A stretch of DNA of 64,000 bases from Phymorhynchus buccinoides (Eukaryota; Mollusca; Gastropoda; Neogastropoda; Raphitomidae): assembly GCA_017654935.2 (NCBI GenBank), contig CM065690.1:9505906-9569905 (forward strand), read 5' to 3'. Positions 1 through 10,877 of the stretch are shown here, in pieces. A model generated the notes under the pieces. It saw only the letters and a program-made list of their open reading frames with translations, was not told where the DNA came from and did no database searches. The position numbers and the translations under genes are program-made. Positions within the stretch are counted from its first letter, which is position 1. Every line of letters starts with the position of its first letter.

Positions 1-110
1 AGCCGAAGTCGGACATGCTGGGCCTAACTATTTTTTAGTTAGGCGCATAACGGCAGCATGACGCATCTACGCTCATGTGACAGGAAACTGTCTTGAGTGA
101 TCGATGAAGA
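1..110 (-). repeat. Dispersed repeat family R, minus-strand fragment
   Basis: The reverse complement of this stretch carries the motif around GAGCGCAGATGCGTCATG followed by a GCGCCTAA and GGCCCAGC block. The same block occurs on the + strand near 29090 and 52813. The window starts inside the copy, so its end is unknown. No coding signal is visible. It is probably the head of a non-autonomous interspersed element. Confidence 0.6.
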
Positions 111-565
111 AAAAGAAGAAGAATTAGAAAGGTCAGCGTAACTCAGGCAGAACGAGTGCAGGCAAATTAGCAGTCTAGTATAGAGAACGAACACTCGTGG
201 ACAAATGCCACTGTTTCCTCTTCTGCTGTTTGTATTTTTTTGAAAGTTTTTGTGAAGTCAAAAATGATTAACTTTCATTTTGTGTCCGAAGAAGAGTTCT
301 GTTGAAGAATTAGCTCTTTTTTTTCTTTTTTTTTTCAATTTTCCACGAGACAACGTGGATTAAAAGACTAGGTGAGTTATCTAACCTTTTGTAGTGTCAC
401 AGAACACTTAAATTGCCTGTTAAGTATCCATTCTACTCTTATTTGGATCAGGTTTTTACTTTTTTTTCGCAGCTTGAAATTTCAGCTACCATTTTTTAAA
501 TTTTTTTAATTCCCTTCAATTTTGTCTGAACTAATTTCCACTGTATCTCAGTGTTGTTTTTCATA

Positions 566-730
566 TACAGTGGAACCTCCCTTATAAGACCTTCAAAAAT
601 CATCCGAAATGAGGTCTTATAAGGGAAGATGATTTTAATACTTACAAAGAAGGGCAATGTGTCAGAGAAGTAGGTCTTATGTGGGAGGGAGTCTTATAAT
701 GGGAGGTCTTATAAGGGAGGTTCCACTGTA
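566..730. mobile_element. MITE with CAGTGGAACCTCCC termini and TA flanks
   Basis: Both ends show CAGTGGAACCTCCCTTATAAG in inverted orientation, and each end is flanked by TA. The interior repeats versions of a 'GGTCTTATAAGGGAGG' motif. A close copy lies at 24533-24717. TA target duplications and CAGTGG-type termini are typical of Tc1/mariner/pogo-derived MITEs. It lies in the intron upstream of the first visible YccV exon, ending about 30 bp before it. Confidence 0.75.
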
Positions 731-762
731 TTGTGGATTTTGTTTGGTGTTTTTCCCTGCAG

Positions 763-881
763 CCTCCGCAGAGCCTCGACTGTACAGACCAGCGGGAATG
801 AAGTTCCGCATCGGGCAGGTGATCTACAACAAGGAATTTAACTACCGGGGCGTCATCATCGGATGGGACCCTAGACCCAGG
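763..881 (+). CDS. YccV-domain protein, exon (domain start)
   Basis: The exon follows the acceptor ttttccctgcag and ends before the donor gtatgc. It starts at codon position 2 and ends in phase 0. It encodes [19 protein letters not shown] and then GWDP, the first strands and the conserved Gly-Trp-Asp-Pro of the YccV/HspQ fold. The methionine is internal to the exon and need not be the protein start. Confidence 0.88.
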
Positions 882-3800
882 GTATGCAGAGAATAAGACA
901 GGATACATTATTTGGATCACATTTAAGTGATGAAAAAATAAGCTGATGCCTAACTTATCCAACTTAGCTGTTATTTTCTGGGGGTTTTGTTTGTTTGAGA
1001 AAGCGAAAAAGGGTGTGTGGATGTTTGTTTTTATTATTATTGAAAATCAGTAAGGCTACCAGATTTGATTTTTTTTTTTTTTTTCAATCTTTTTTGTTGT
1101 TGGTTGAATTGAAATTGAAAAGAAATTCATTTGATAAAAACATTTTAAAAAATGTGTGCTGTGTTTGTTAAAGTCCAACATAGCTATTTGGTTTTTATGA
1201 ATAACAACAAAAGCAACAACAATGACAACACACACACAGACCCATGCACGCACGCACACACACACAGACACATGCACGCACGCACACACACGCACGCACT
1301 TGCACACTCACACTCATTCCTCCGCTAACACAAAAAGACACACACATGTGCGGACGAAGTGTGCGGACGCACACAAAAATGAAATGAAAATTCTGCACTC
1401 ACACTCACACACACACGCTTACGCACACACACACACCACACAACACACACGCACACGCACACGGATACACATGATTCAATAAATAGATACTCGTTTTCAT
1501 GGATTTTTTTCTTAAAGGTATGCTTGTTATAACTTAGCTTGATAGAAGTTGTGTATACTGGGGGGAAAATGGTTGTCTTAAGATAATTTTGTCATAAAGT
1601 TTACTGAATAATATGAAAAGAAGAAAATTGATTGCAATATTGTTGGTTTTATTTTCTGGTTATGTTGATTGCAATATTGTTAATTTTATCTGCTGTTTAT
1701 GTTGATTGTAATATTGTTATTTTTTTATTTGCTTGTTAAAACTATCGAGTATGTGATTCAAATTAGTCTTGAAATTAGTCTGTTTCTGTTGAAAATAAAT
1801 CATGTTTGATCATTATGAGCATTTTTTGTTGTTGTTTGTTTTAACTTAGGCCCCAGAGGACTGGTTGGAAGATTACATTCGGCCAGGTTTTGAGGTAATT
1901 CTTTTTTCTTTCTATTTTTAACCCCTTCAGGATTTCACTGCCTTAGGTAAACTCCATTACCGGCCTGGGGCTGCCTAGAAAAAATTTTAACAAATAAGAA
2001 GCGCAACAACACTCACACTGTCAATGATTCAGTTTTGACAACATTACTGGTTGATCTGAGTTTATTTTTCGCTTTGAGATCGTGGTGACTTGCATTGAAA
2101 TCAGAATCATTAGTCTCCTTTAATACTATTGCTGTCTCAGGACCGACCTCCTGGAACAAACTTCCGCTCTCCCTCCGTCAGCGACCGACTCTCTGCTTTC
2201 AAAGCTAACCTCAAAACCCACCTGTTCCCCCGTCATTAAAGCTCCTCTCTCTTTATCTTCTCTCTCTTGCCATTAGGTCTGTTTCTGCTATATTCCATTT
2301 ATGTTATCCGTGTGTGTTCACATTGTATTGCGTTTGTGTTTGAATGCGCTTTGAATGCTAACGTGTGTGTGCGCTTTGATTTGATTTCTATCGAGATTCA
2401 GCGCCGTATAAATACTGTATGTTGTTGTTGTTATCACTGTTAAAGAAAACGCATTGGAGTATTTTCTGAGGCTTGTCTAGGGCCGATTTTCTTTTTACAT
2501 TTTTAACATTAAAAAATTAAGATATAAGTACAGACAAACCTCTATTTTAAGACTTCCAAAATGTCCGGAAAAATCGGTCGTAAATTGGAGGGGTCGTATG
2601 ACGGAGGTTTTCACTGGCAGCCGTAGAAAGAAAAAGTTCAGCACAGTTCATACTCTCTTCTTCATGCACACATACAATGACATATTAAAACTGGATTTGG
2701 GTCTTTCCAACTCCATAGGATTGTGCAATCGATGTATTACAGTTTCACTTCGCCGACTTCTGTTAATCACCTCCACTCTCGTCCAAAGTCAGTGGTTTTC
2801 TTTTTCAAATCAGTGGTTTTCGTGCTTTTCCTATGCTTTCCGCCATCTTTTCTACAACAAGGGAAGCGACTCCGCTTTCAGGCCCTTGACCGTGGTTGTT
2901 TCCCTTTGCTCGAAGTCTATGCAGACGACAACAACGGTCGTAAAAACCAACAAAATGGCGGTCGTAAGTCGCGTTTTAGAGGAAGTCGTTTAAGAGAGGT
3001 CGTTTACATAGTAAAATGCATCCGTGCCAACAAATCCGGTCTCAAATGAGAGGTGGTCGCTTAACAGAGGGTCGTAAAATAGGGGTTTGTCTGTACCAAA
3101 CATAAGTAAGACGAAAGCTGGAACAGTGATGAAGAGATGTAACTAAAAAAACGTGGTTTGGATTGAAAAAAACATAGATTTAGACAGGTTTTAGACTAAA
3201 GCAAATCGCTGTTCTGAGAATACTTGTAAGTAGGCCCTGACTGGTGTTCTCCTGTTCCGAGTACGCTCATAATTCATCCGGAATGAGTTAAGATCAGAGT
3301 TCTGTTTCGTCCTATGTAGGCCACATAGTGAGAAGGGACACAGAGCGTGGTCTTCCCACTCCTGTAGTGGTCTATAGGAGAACAAAGGGAATGAACAATT
3401 AACTCATTCACATCGTAACGATTTTGAATTATTCAAAAACTCACAAATCACTCCAGCCATACACACAAACAAAACAGACATAGACAAAAGGAGAAATGAA
3501 AGAAGATTATGGATTTTTACTTCAGGTTTAGACATAGGGAAGTGGTACATCAGACTTTTTTACATATAGATTTTATATAGAAAAACTCTACACCGATTGG
3601 TTTTCCCCACAACAAACCACTACAAAAGCAAAGTCAGAGGCAAAATTGTGGTCTAAAGGAGTGAAGCGAGTTTAGAAGTGACCAAAGTAGGGTGTGCACA
3701 GATTTACTTCCCTTGAAGCAAATGCATCAAACTGACAGCTGTTTATTAATTCTGGACATATATGGCCGGAATGACTTAATTTGATGTACATTCGATATTT

Positions 3801-3966
3801 GTCGTGCCTACCATGTTTTTAAGACGATGAAGTGATACTTTCTTCCCAGAAAGAGACCTCTGTGCCTAGTAAGAAAATATAATAACAAAATCTGGGTTTT
3901 TTGTTGCCTTATAGTCCAAAACATATAGTAATTTCTGTCTCTCTGTCTCTCTCTCTGTCTCTCTCT

Positions 3967-4057
<91 letters not shown>

Positions 4058-6673
4058 CCTCCGTACCTAAGTGTGTAAATTGCGCTTTTCTTGGGTATAT
4101 CTTAGGATTTCGTTTTCGCGCAAATGACAGGTGTTGGCAGAACATTGGAGGCGCTGTTTTATCCATTAGTCATGTCTGAACACTGCCTTGCCATTAACTC
4201 TTATCAGCATGGCGTGCAAGTGCATAACTTTTGAACACTTTTATCAAATTTCAGCTACCATCTGAAATGGTCTCCTATCAGCACATTTTTAATGCTGTGC
4301 GTGGTATTTTTGCATTGAATAAGCGTTCGGATGTTGGGCTACAGTATCATTTCACCACAGAGTTTATAAATGACAGTTTTAGTCTGAATTTGTTTTGCAT
4401 TTCATTTGTTTATTTTGCCGTAAACGGTAGAGTTTATAGTTTTCACCAGTTCGGAACAGTATTTGGTATTTGGTACTTTCCAGTCACAGAGGCATCCTTG
4501 TGAAATTCGGGTTGCTCTCATTTGGAGAGAATGTCGCAGCCAGAGGCGCGCCACCCACTTTTTTTGTTGTTGCATGCATTATTTTGTGTGACAGATGAGG
4601 AAGGAAAGAGTAACTTTTGACCAAATGACAACTTTTCCATTGCCACTGGGTTTAACGAGTGCTAAGTGCACGGGCACATGGAACCTCAGTTTATCGTCTC
4701 ATCCGAAAGACTATAAGGCCTAGTGCGGAGTGAGAGGAAAAATCTCCTGTACCCAGTTTATCCTGAACGTGTTACCTCTGTGCCACTCTACACCTTTAGA
4801 CAGACAATGGAGACCTACTTATATTCACCCATCCCACTTTCTCTCTCTACTAAGTGGAAAGGCAGCTCTTACAAGAGCTAGACAGTACTAGAAGATACTT
4901 ATAGAAGACTATAACAATGATCTGGAGTCTTTAGAGTCCTTGATCGTGTTGAGCTATTGATCGTGTTGAGCTATTGATCGTGTTGAGCTATTGATTGATC
5001 GTGTTGAGCTATTGATCGTGTTGAGCTATTGATTGATCGTGTTGAGCTATTGATCGTGTTGAGCTATTGATCGTGTTGAGCTATTGATCGTGTTGAGCTA
5101 TTGATCATGTTGAGCTATTGATCGTGTTGAGCTATTGATCGTGTTGAGCTATTGATCGTGTTGAGCTATTCTTTCAGCACTCTTTCCTTCACTCTTCTAG
5201 CGCCATGTTTTTTTAACGTTCTTGGATGTCCGTTGAATCTCAACTGACGGTGTTTGTACGTGTGTGTGTGTGCTTTTTTAACTTTAAGACAAAGACAGAA
5301 ATATTACAGTGTTAATACTGTGTGTGTGTGTGTGTTCAGTATTTGCTGCAAGAGCCGGCGTACGCTGTTCTGGTGGATGTGCGGGATCGAATGACCCCGC
5401 AGATGGATTACGTCAGTGAAGAGCACATAGAGCTCATCGACAGGACACGGGTGAGTGACAAGCTTCTTCTTCTTCTTTTAATTATCTTCTGCTTCATTGG
5501 TTTACTCCCAGTTCTAAAAGAACGGGACCACTTTAGAATGGGAACGATGTCTGTGCGTTGCCTGTCTGTGTGTGTGTGTGTCCGTATGTGACCAAAATGT
5601 GTTCCAGTCCATTGCGCCTAAATTAATGAACCGATCTTAATGAGACTTGGTACAATGATTCTTTACACCTTGCAGATGCTTCGCACAATGTCAGATTCAC
5701 AGAACGATGAGCGCTATCAATGCAATCGTAGCCCAAACATTTTGAATATTTAAAAAATTCTGATTATTTAAAAATTATGGATTTAAACTAAAGTATGCTT
5801 AGTGTACAGGTGTCTGCACCTAACAAATTTTCTTGTAAAATGCAGGAATTTTTTAACACATAAAAGAACGCAATGACCCGATCAAAAATTAATTCCCTTG
5901 ACAAGAGAGATAATGCACTCTCATGACCTGGTAATTTCTGTCTTTCTGTCAATCTAAGAAATGTATCGTTATTCATGTGTGTAGTGAGGTATGTACAGGT
6001 GTATTTTTGTGTGGTGGTGTTGCTGGTACTGGGACTACGTTTACATGGCATTGCCATCTTGTTCTTCTTGTGCCTCAGTATGCAAAATATTTTAGACGTA
6101 GTGATAGTCTCTTTGATATGTTTTATTGCACTTAGTTATCATTTTTGCATTAAAATGCAAAAGAAAAAACCACAACGGCATCATTTTATTCATATGAAAA
6201 GCACCTGCTTCCCTTCTTGCCAAAGTGGAAGATAGTTTCTACGCCGTAGCCCCTCTAGCACCAAGGGCGAATACATTTGCCCAACACATCTCTGCATTCT
6301 CACCAAAGACAAAGACATTCACTGCCAAGTACCCTGCCATGTGTTTGTCCGGTTTCAGAGGTTATGTAACTGCTCCTTCCGTTGAAGCAAGGCATGCGCA
6401 CTCGAAAACAATAGTCAATCGCATCTTGTCGGTCGATATGCAACGGACAACCAAGAACATAAAAAATACATAATAATAATAATGAATGTTTAGGGCGCTT
6501 AATCTTAGCAAGAGCCCTAAGCGCTTACAATCATAATATAAAAAGAATACTAAAAGAATGAAACAGTAGATCACACATGCACACACACACATGCGTGCAC
6601 GCACATACACACACACACACACACACACATACAGAGGCAGAACACACACACACACACACACACATGCGTGCGT

Positions 6674-6714
<41 letters not shown>

Positions 6715-9409
6715 GAGGCAGAACACACACACACATGCTAACAACCATTATATAAAAAGAATACAGGAAGAATGAAACAATTGATAACACACATACACAC
6801 GCACGCACACTCACACAAAACGCTTCTTCTTCTTCTTCTGCATTCCCAGGCCATATGGCCATAATGGCTAAGGTACTCATGTGTCTGTTTTTTAAGTTTT
6901 CACTGGTCTCCCCGCTGCGTACAGCCAACATACTCCAATTTCAAAGGAGCTCAAAGGAGAAAAATTATTTGGAAGATTTTTTTTTTAAAGGCAGGAGAGT
7001 CGGCAAATATGTCAGAAAGATGGTAGATGATAGAAAGCAAATGCAAAAGGCAGAGTCAAAGAGAGTGGCAGATTAGAGGAAGTTACAAGCACAGAACTTC
7101 CAGAAGGTGGGAAAACTATTTTTACGAAAGACCCCCCCCCCCGGTATCCCCACGGGGAGAGACTCCAGAAGGGGGTGGGGTCATCCAGCTCCCCATATGA
7201 AGGCATGAGGCATCCACCCACTGCCCCGACAAAACGACTCGGGTAGAAAGAGAAAGATGATGTTTTGAAGAGAGTTGTGTGATGGCGCCACACGGTGCTG
7301 GCAGAGTGAAAGAGGCACAGAAGTCGGTGGAACTGTGATGTGTATCTGTGCAGATAATGCACCCCAATCTGGACCCCTACTTTGAGTACTGTGATGTGTA
7401 TCTGTGCAGATAATGCACCCCAATCTGGACCCCTACTTTGAGTACTGTGATGTGTATCTGTGCAGATAATGCACCCCAATCTGGACCCCTACTTTGAGTA
7501 CTGTGATGTGTATCTGTGCAGATAATGCACCCCAATCTGGACCACTACTTTGAGTACTGTGATGTGTATCTGTGCAGATAATGCACCCCAATCTGGACCA
7601 CTACTTTGAGTACTGTGATGTGTATCTGTGCAGATAATGCACCCCAATCTGGACCCCTACTTTGAGTACTGTGATGTGTATCTGTGCAGATAATGCACCC
7701 CAATCTGGACCACTACTTTGAGTACTGTGATGTGTATCTCTGCAGATAATGCACCCCAATCTGGACCACTACTTTGAGTACTGTGATGTGTATCTGTGCA
7801 GATAATGCACCCCAATCTGGACCCCTACTTTGAGTACTGTGATGTGTATCTGTGCAGATAATGCACCCCAATCTGGACCACTACTTTGAGTACTGTGATG
7901 TGTATCTGTGCAGATAATGCACCCCAATCTGGACCCCTACTTTGAGTACTGTGATGTGTATCTGTGCAGATAATGCACCCCAATCTGGACCCCTACTTTG
8001 AGTACTGTGATGTGTATCTGTGCAGATAATGCACCCCAATCTGGACCACTACTTTGAGTACTGTGATGTGTATCTGTGCAGATAATGCACCCCAATCTGG
8101 ACCACTACTTTGAGTACTGTGATGTGTATCTGTGCAGATAATGCACCCCAATCTGGACCACTACTTTGAGTACTGTGATGTGTATCTGTGCAGATAATGC
8201 ACCCCAATCTGGACCCCTACTTTGAGTACTGTGATGTGTATCTGTGCAGATAATGCACCCCAATCTGGACCCCTACTTTGAGTACTGTGATGTGTATCTG
8301 TGCAGATAATGCACCCCAATCTGGACCCCTACTTTGAGTACTGTGATGTGTATCTCTGCAGATAATGCACCCCAATCTGGACCCCTACTTTGAGTACTGT
8401 GATGTGTATCTCTGCAGATAATGCACCCCAATCTGGACCCCTACTTTGAGTACTGTGATGTGTATCTCTGCAGATAATGCACCCCAATCTGGACCCCTAC
8501 TTTGAGTACTGTGATGTGTATCTCTGCAGATAATGCACCCCAATCTGGACCACTACTTTGAGTACTGTGATGTGTATCTCTGCAGATAATGCACCCCAAT
8601 CTGGAGCACTACTTTGAGTACTGTGATGTGTATCTCTGCAGATAATGCACCCCAATCTGGACCACTACTTTGAGTACTGTGATGTGTATCTGTGCAGATA
8701 ATGCACCCCAATCTGGACCCCTACTTTGAGTACTGTGATGTGTATCTCTGCAGATAATGCACCCCAATCTGGACCCCTACTTTGAGTACTGTGATGTGTA
8801 TCTCTGCAGATAATGCACCCCAATCTGGACCCCTACTTTGAGTACTGTGATGTGTATCTCTGCAGATAATGCACCCCAATCTGGACCCCTACTTTGAGTA
8901 CTGTGATGTGTATCTCTGCAGATAATGCACCCCAATCTGGACCACTACTTTGAGTACTGTGATGTGTATCTGTGCAGATAATGCACCCCAATCTGGAGCA
9001 CTACTTTGAGTACTGTGATGTGTATCTGTGCAGATAATGCACCCCAATCTGGACCACTACTTTGAGTACTGTGATGTGTATCTCTGCAGATAATGCACCC
9101 CAATCTGGACCACTACTTTGAGTACTGTGATGTGTATCTCTGCAGATAATGCACCCCAATCTGGACCACTACTTTGAGTACTGTGATGTGTATCTCTGCA
9201 GATAATGCACCCCAATCTGGACCACTACTTTGAGTACTGTGATGTGTATCTCTGCAGATAATGCACCCCAATCTGGACCACTACTTTGAGTACTGTGATG
9301 TGTATCTCTGCAGATAATGCACCCCAATCTGGACCACTACTTTGAGTACTACGAGGGCGCTCACTACCTTCCTCGGCCCTGGCTGCAGTGGATCTACCCC
9401 GATGACTGA
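763..9409 (+). CDS. YccV/HspQ-like (hemimethylated DNA-binding-like) domain protein, 3' part of gene
   Basis: This is the C-terminal part of a spliced gene, with exons 763-881, 1850-1894, 5340-5450 and 9314-9409; the 5' exons lie outside the window. Joined, they give about 122 residues. The [20 protein letters not shown] and GWDP motifs, then YAVLVDVRD and [10 protein letters not shown], fit the small beta-barrel YccV/HspQ domain. The last exon ([13 protein letters not shown]...YLPRP...YPDD) resembles the tail following that domain in FBXO21-type F-box proteins. In bacteria HspQ modulates Lon and binds hemimethylated DNA; in animal FBXO21 the domain is part of an SCF substrate adaptor. Whether this protein has an F-box cannot be seen here. 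Junctions are all GT-AG and exon phases join cleanly (phase 0 at the last three). The final acceptor lies inside a 36-copy tandem array, so the exact splice used is uncertain. FBXO21 identity is plausible but unproven. Confidence 0.8.
1222..1470. repeat. Imperfect (CA)n microsatellite
   Basis: An interrupted CA/CG-rich dinucleotide tract lies in the intron between the first two visible YccV exons. Any open frames here are low complexity. Confidence 0.9.
1850..1894 (+). CDS. YccV-domain protein, 45-nt exon
   Basis: A 15-codon exon ([15 protein letters not shown]) between the acceptor ttaacttag and the donor gtaatt, phase 0 at both ends. It fills the loop between the GWDP strand and the VLVDVRD strand of the YccV domain, a region of variable length in the family. 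Confidence 0.8.
2104..2425 (+). mobile_element. LINE 3'-end fragment
   Basis: The stretch reads [14 protein letters not shown] and, one frame on, [13 protein letters not shown] before a stop. This is the usual last segment of non-LTR retrotransposon ORF2 proteins. It is followed by a 3' tail with GCGCCGTATAAATACTGTA and a (TTG)n end. The same tail occurs on the minus strand at 55793-55985. It is severely 5'-truncated and frameshifted. Confidence 0.65.
2529..3095. mobile_element. MITE with CAGACAAACC termini, TA flanks
   Basis: The left end CAGACAAACCTCTATTTTA and the right end TAAAATAGGGGTTTGTCTG are inverted copies, each flanked by TA. The interior carries GGTCGTAAATTGGAGG-like sub-terminal repeats. 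It is about 560 bp with no transposase. The termini fit a pogo/Tigger-type non-autonomous element. Confidence 0.75.
3938..4052. repeat. (CT)n microsatellite
   Basis: A near-pure CT tract in the YccV-gene intron. Confidence 0.95.
4460..4800 (-). mobile_element. tRNA-derived SINE, degenerate, minus strand
   Basis: The stretch shares long similarity with 57095-57480 (for example GTCGCAGCCAGAGGCGCGCC and CCGAAAGACT). There the reverse strand shows tRNA-like A and B boxes. In this copy the B box is partly lost. It lies in the YccV-gene intron. Confidence 0.6.
4941..5170. repeat. 17-bp minisatellite, about 13 copies
   Basis: Unit TGATCGTGTTGAGCTAT is repeated about 13 times, with occasional insertion of TGAT and one C-to-A variant. 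It ends about 170 bp before the exon at 5340 and does not include the splice site. Confidence 0.95.
5340..5450 (+). CDS. YccV-domain protein, exon (domain end)
   Basis: A 37-codon exon between the acceptor tgtgttcag and the strong donor gtgagt, phase 0 at both ends. It encodes [18 protein letters not shown] and [15 protein letters not shown]. The VLVDVRD strand and the YV-EE-I-L motif are the conserved C-terminal half of YccV/HspQ. The acceptor follows a (TG)n run rather than a classic pyrimidine tract. Confidence 0.88.
6225..6470. repeat. Dispersed repeat family Q
   Basis: Shares blocks such as AAGACATTCACTGCCAAG, CCCTGCCATGTGT and GATGCAACGGAC with 16838-17225 and 36825-37065. It is followed by an (ATA)n run and a GCGCTTAATC...AAGCGCTTACAATC stem near 6500. 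No coding content; probably a SINE-like element. Confidence 0.6.
6572..6735. repeat. Imperfect (CA)n microsatellite
   Basis: CA/TG-type tract with a duplicated ATACAGAGGCAGAACAC interruption, showing one internal tandem duplication. Confidence 0.9.
6977..7170 (+). repeat. Dispersed repeat family R, plus-strand copy
   Basis: Contains GGCAGAGTCAAAGAGAGTG, AACTTCCAGAAGGTGGG and CGGTATCCCCACGGGG, shared with 29043-29330, 52797-53085 and (inverted) 43305-43610. It ends about 160 bp before the 56-bp array. Confidence 0.7.
7333..9348 (+). repeat. 36-copy 56-bp array carrying a splice acceptor and exon start
   Basis: Exactly 2016 bp, or 36 units of 56 bp, measured from CTGTGATG at 7333 to the last unit. 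Each unit holds a 3' splice site (TGTATCTSTGCAG) followed by ATAATGCACCCC and the first 12 codons of the last YccV exon. Units differ by few point changes: TCTGTGCAG versus TCTCTGCAG, and GGACCCC, GGACCAC or GGAGCAC. The last unit continues into the unique exon. Because 56 is not a multiple of 3, use of any earlier acceptor gives 19 residues and then TAA, losing the normal C-terminal end. Confidence 0.97.
9314..9409 (+). CDS. YccV-domain protein, terminal exon
   Basis: Begins after the last array acceptor (tctctgcag), reads in phase 0 from the 5340-5450 exon, and ends at TGA 9407-9409. It encodes 31 residues, [15 protein letters not shown] then AHYLPRPW and IYPDD. The His-Pro, Tyr-Phe and Tyr-Pro-Asp positions match the extension that follows the YccV domain in FBXO21-type proteins. 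The first 12 codons are also present in each of the other 35 array units. Confidence 0.85.
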   Translation: MMHPNLDHYFEYYEGAHYLPRPWLQWIYPDD

Positions 9410-10216
9410 ATCGCTGATTGAAGGGGATCCGAACCCTTGGACACGTTTTGCTACACTGCTCTTCTCTTGTCTCGTGGGTGTGGGGACACTTTGGGCTGTG
9501 TGCGCGTTTACAAAAACTCCTGTACAGAAACCTATCCGCAATCCGCAAAGCAAAACAAAATCTGGAAGTAAGAAATGTGAAGGAGTGTTCACATTGCACG
9601 GGGAAACCCACCCGGGTATCCCACCCGCTTATTTCTCTTACTTTCTTTTACTGTATTTGCGGGTTGCGGATGGGTTTCTGCACAGAAGTTTTCTTAAATG
9701 TGCGCACACAGCCTTTGGGTTGTCTGGTGATAGCGATGCGCCATTCCAGCAAGAATCTACTTTGTGTTTGTGTTTGTGCGCGCGTTGGATTATGGTGACT
9801 TTTTTTTTATAGTAGTAGAGTACTTTGCTACTTTTGGTTTTTATGGTTTGGGTGCTTTTTTTAAGATAGCGTTTAAGTTATGGGTGTGTGAAATGATTTT
9901 AGGTTTGTATAGATGCATGTTTGTGTGTGTGTGGAGGGGGTGGGTTATGGTGGGTTTTTTTGGTAGAGTAATTTGTTACTTTTGGATTTGAGGGTTTTGG
10001 TGTTTTTGAGGTACCGGTAATGTTTGATTTGCAAATGTGTGAAAGGATTCTAGTTTTGTGTGTAGATGTGTGTGTGGAGCGTATGATTGTGGAAGGGGGG
10101 GGGGGGGTAATGGTGATTTTCTTAAAGAGTACTTTTCTACTTTGTTGGTTTAGGGTGTGGGTGCCTTTGAGGTAGCATTTAGTGTGAAATGATTGTATGT
10201 AGATGTGTATGGTTAT
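9410..10216 (+). other. Probable 3' UTR of the YccV-domain gene
   Basis: Follows the stop codon with no intervening coding signal. It includes the MITE at 9521-9690, then T/G-rich low-complexity DNA. The first visible AATAAA motifs downstream are near 11755 and 11982, so the transcript end is not fixed. Confidence 0.4.
9521..9690. mobile_element. MITE family P, copy 1
   Basis: CTGTACAGAAACC...ATCCGCAATCCGC on the left and GCGGATGGGTTTCTGCACAG on the right form imperfect terminal inverted repeats. A related copy is at 31398-31545. It lies about 110 bp after the YccV gene stop codon, so it probably forms a hairpin in the 3' UTR. Confidence 0.65.
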
Positions 10217-10877
10217 GGCATTATAAGGGAATGCATACTAACGTGGAATGTACACATCGTCCTAACGTGGAAAATACGTTTCGTCCTAACGTGGAATGTA
10301 TAGTTGGGCCTAACGTGGGGAAACTCCCGTCCGTCCTAACGTGGAATATACGTTTCATCCTAACGTGGAATGTACAGTTGGGCCTAACGTGGGGAAACTC
10401 CCGTCTATCCTAACGTGGAATATACGTTTCATCCTAACGTGGAATGTATAGTTGGGCCTAACGTGGGGAAACTCCCGTCCGTCCTAACGTGGAATATACA
10501 TTTCGTCCTAATGTGGAATGTACGGTTTGGCCTAACGTGGGGAAACTCCCGTCCGTCCTAACGTGGAATGTACGTTTCGTCCTAACGTAGAATGTACGTT
10601 TCTTCCTAACGTATATGTATGGATATGTGGAGTTTTCCACGTTAGACCCAAGGGGACATTCCATGTTAGGACGGCATGCACATTCCACATTAGGCCGAAC
10701 AGGAACATTCCACGTTAAGCCAAAGGGGAGTTTAGCCACGTTAGGCCCAATGGGACATTCCACGTTAGGACGAAATGTGCAAGACGCCATTTTTCTTTCC
10801 ACCTTTAGGCCGATTTTGCACTTTTTCCACGTTAGGACGAACTGTAGTTTCCACGTTATTCCAGGGACCCCATTATA
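10217..10877. mobile_element. Foldback-type element made of 24/24/26-bp subunits
   Basis: The left arm (about 10237-10613) is about 16 subunits each starting TAACGTGG. A 24+24+26 = 74-bp higher-order unit recurs (ending CGTTTC.TCC, GTTGGGCC and CTCCCGTCCGTCC). The right arm (about 10635-10855) has about nine subunits of the same sequence inverted (CCACGTTAGG). The outer ends share TTATAAGGG / CCCATTATAAG. Long inverted repeats composed of internal tandem subunits are the hallmark of Foldback elements. No coding capacity. Confidence 0.75.

Noticed and set aside
6362..6931. 189-codon minus-strand open frame rich in Cys-Val
   Set aside because: Translation of a CA/TG microsatellite and of repeat family Q.
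7333..9348. CRISPR-like array
   Set aside because: Units are directly adjacent with no unique spacers, the host is eukaryotic, and each unit is exon plus acceptor.
763..9409. POLDIP2-type protein as identity of the YccV gene
   Set aside because: POLDIP2 also has a YccV-like domain, but it is followed by an ApaG domain. Here the gene stops 31 codons after the domain, with a tail resembling FBXO21-type proteins.
7012..9611. Minus-strand open frames over the 56-bp array ([12 protein letters not shown] repeats)
   Set aside because: They are reverse readings of a tandem repeat that is clearly explained by the + strand splice acceptor and exon.
10237..10855. CRISPR-like array (24-26 bp subunits)
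   Set aside because: The intervals are themselves repeated in a 74-bp order and the second half is inverted, so it is a foldback element.
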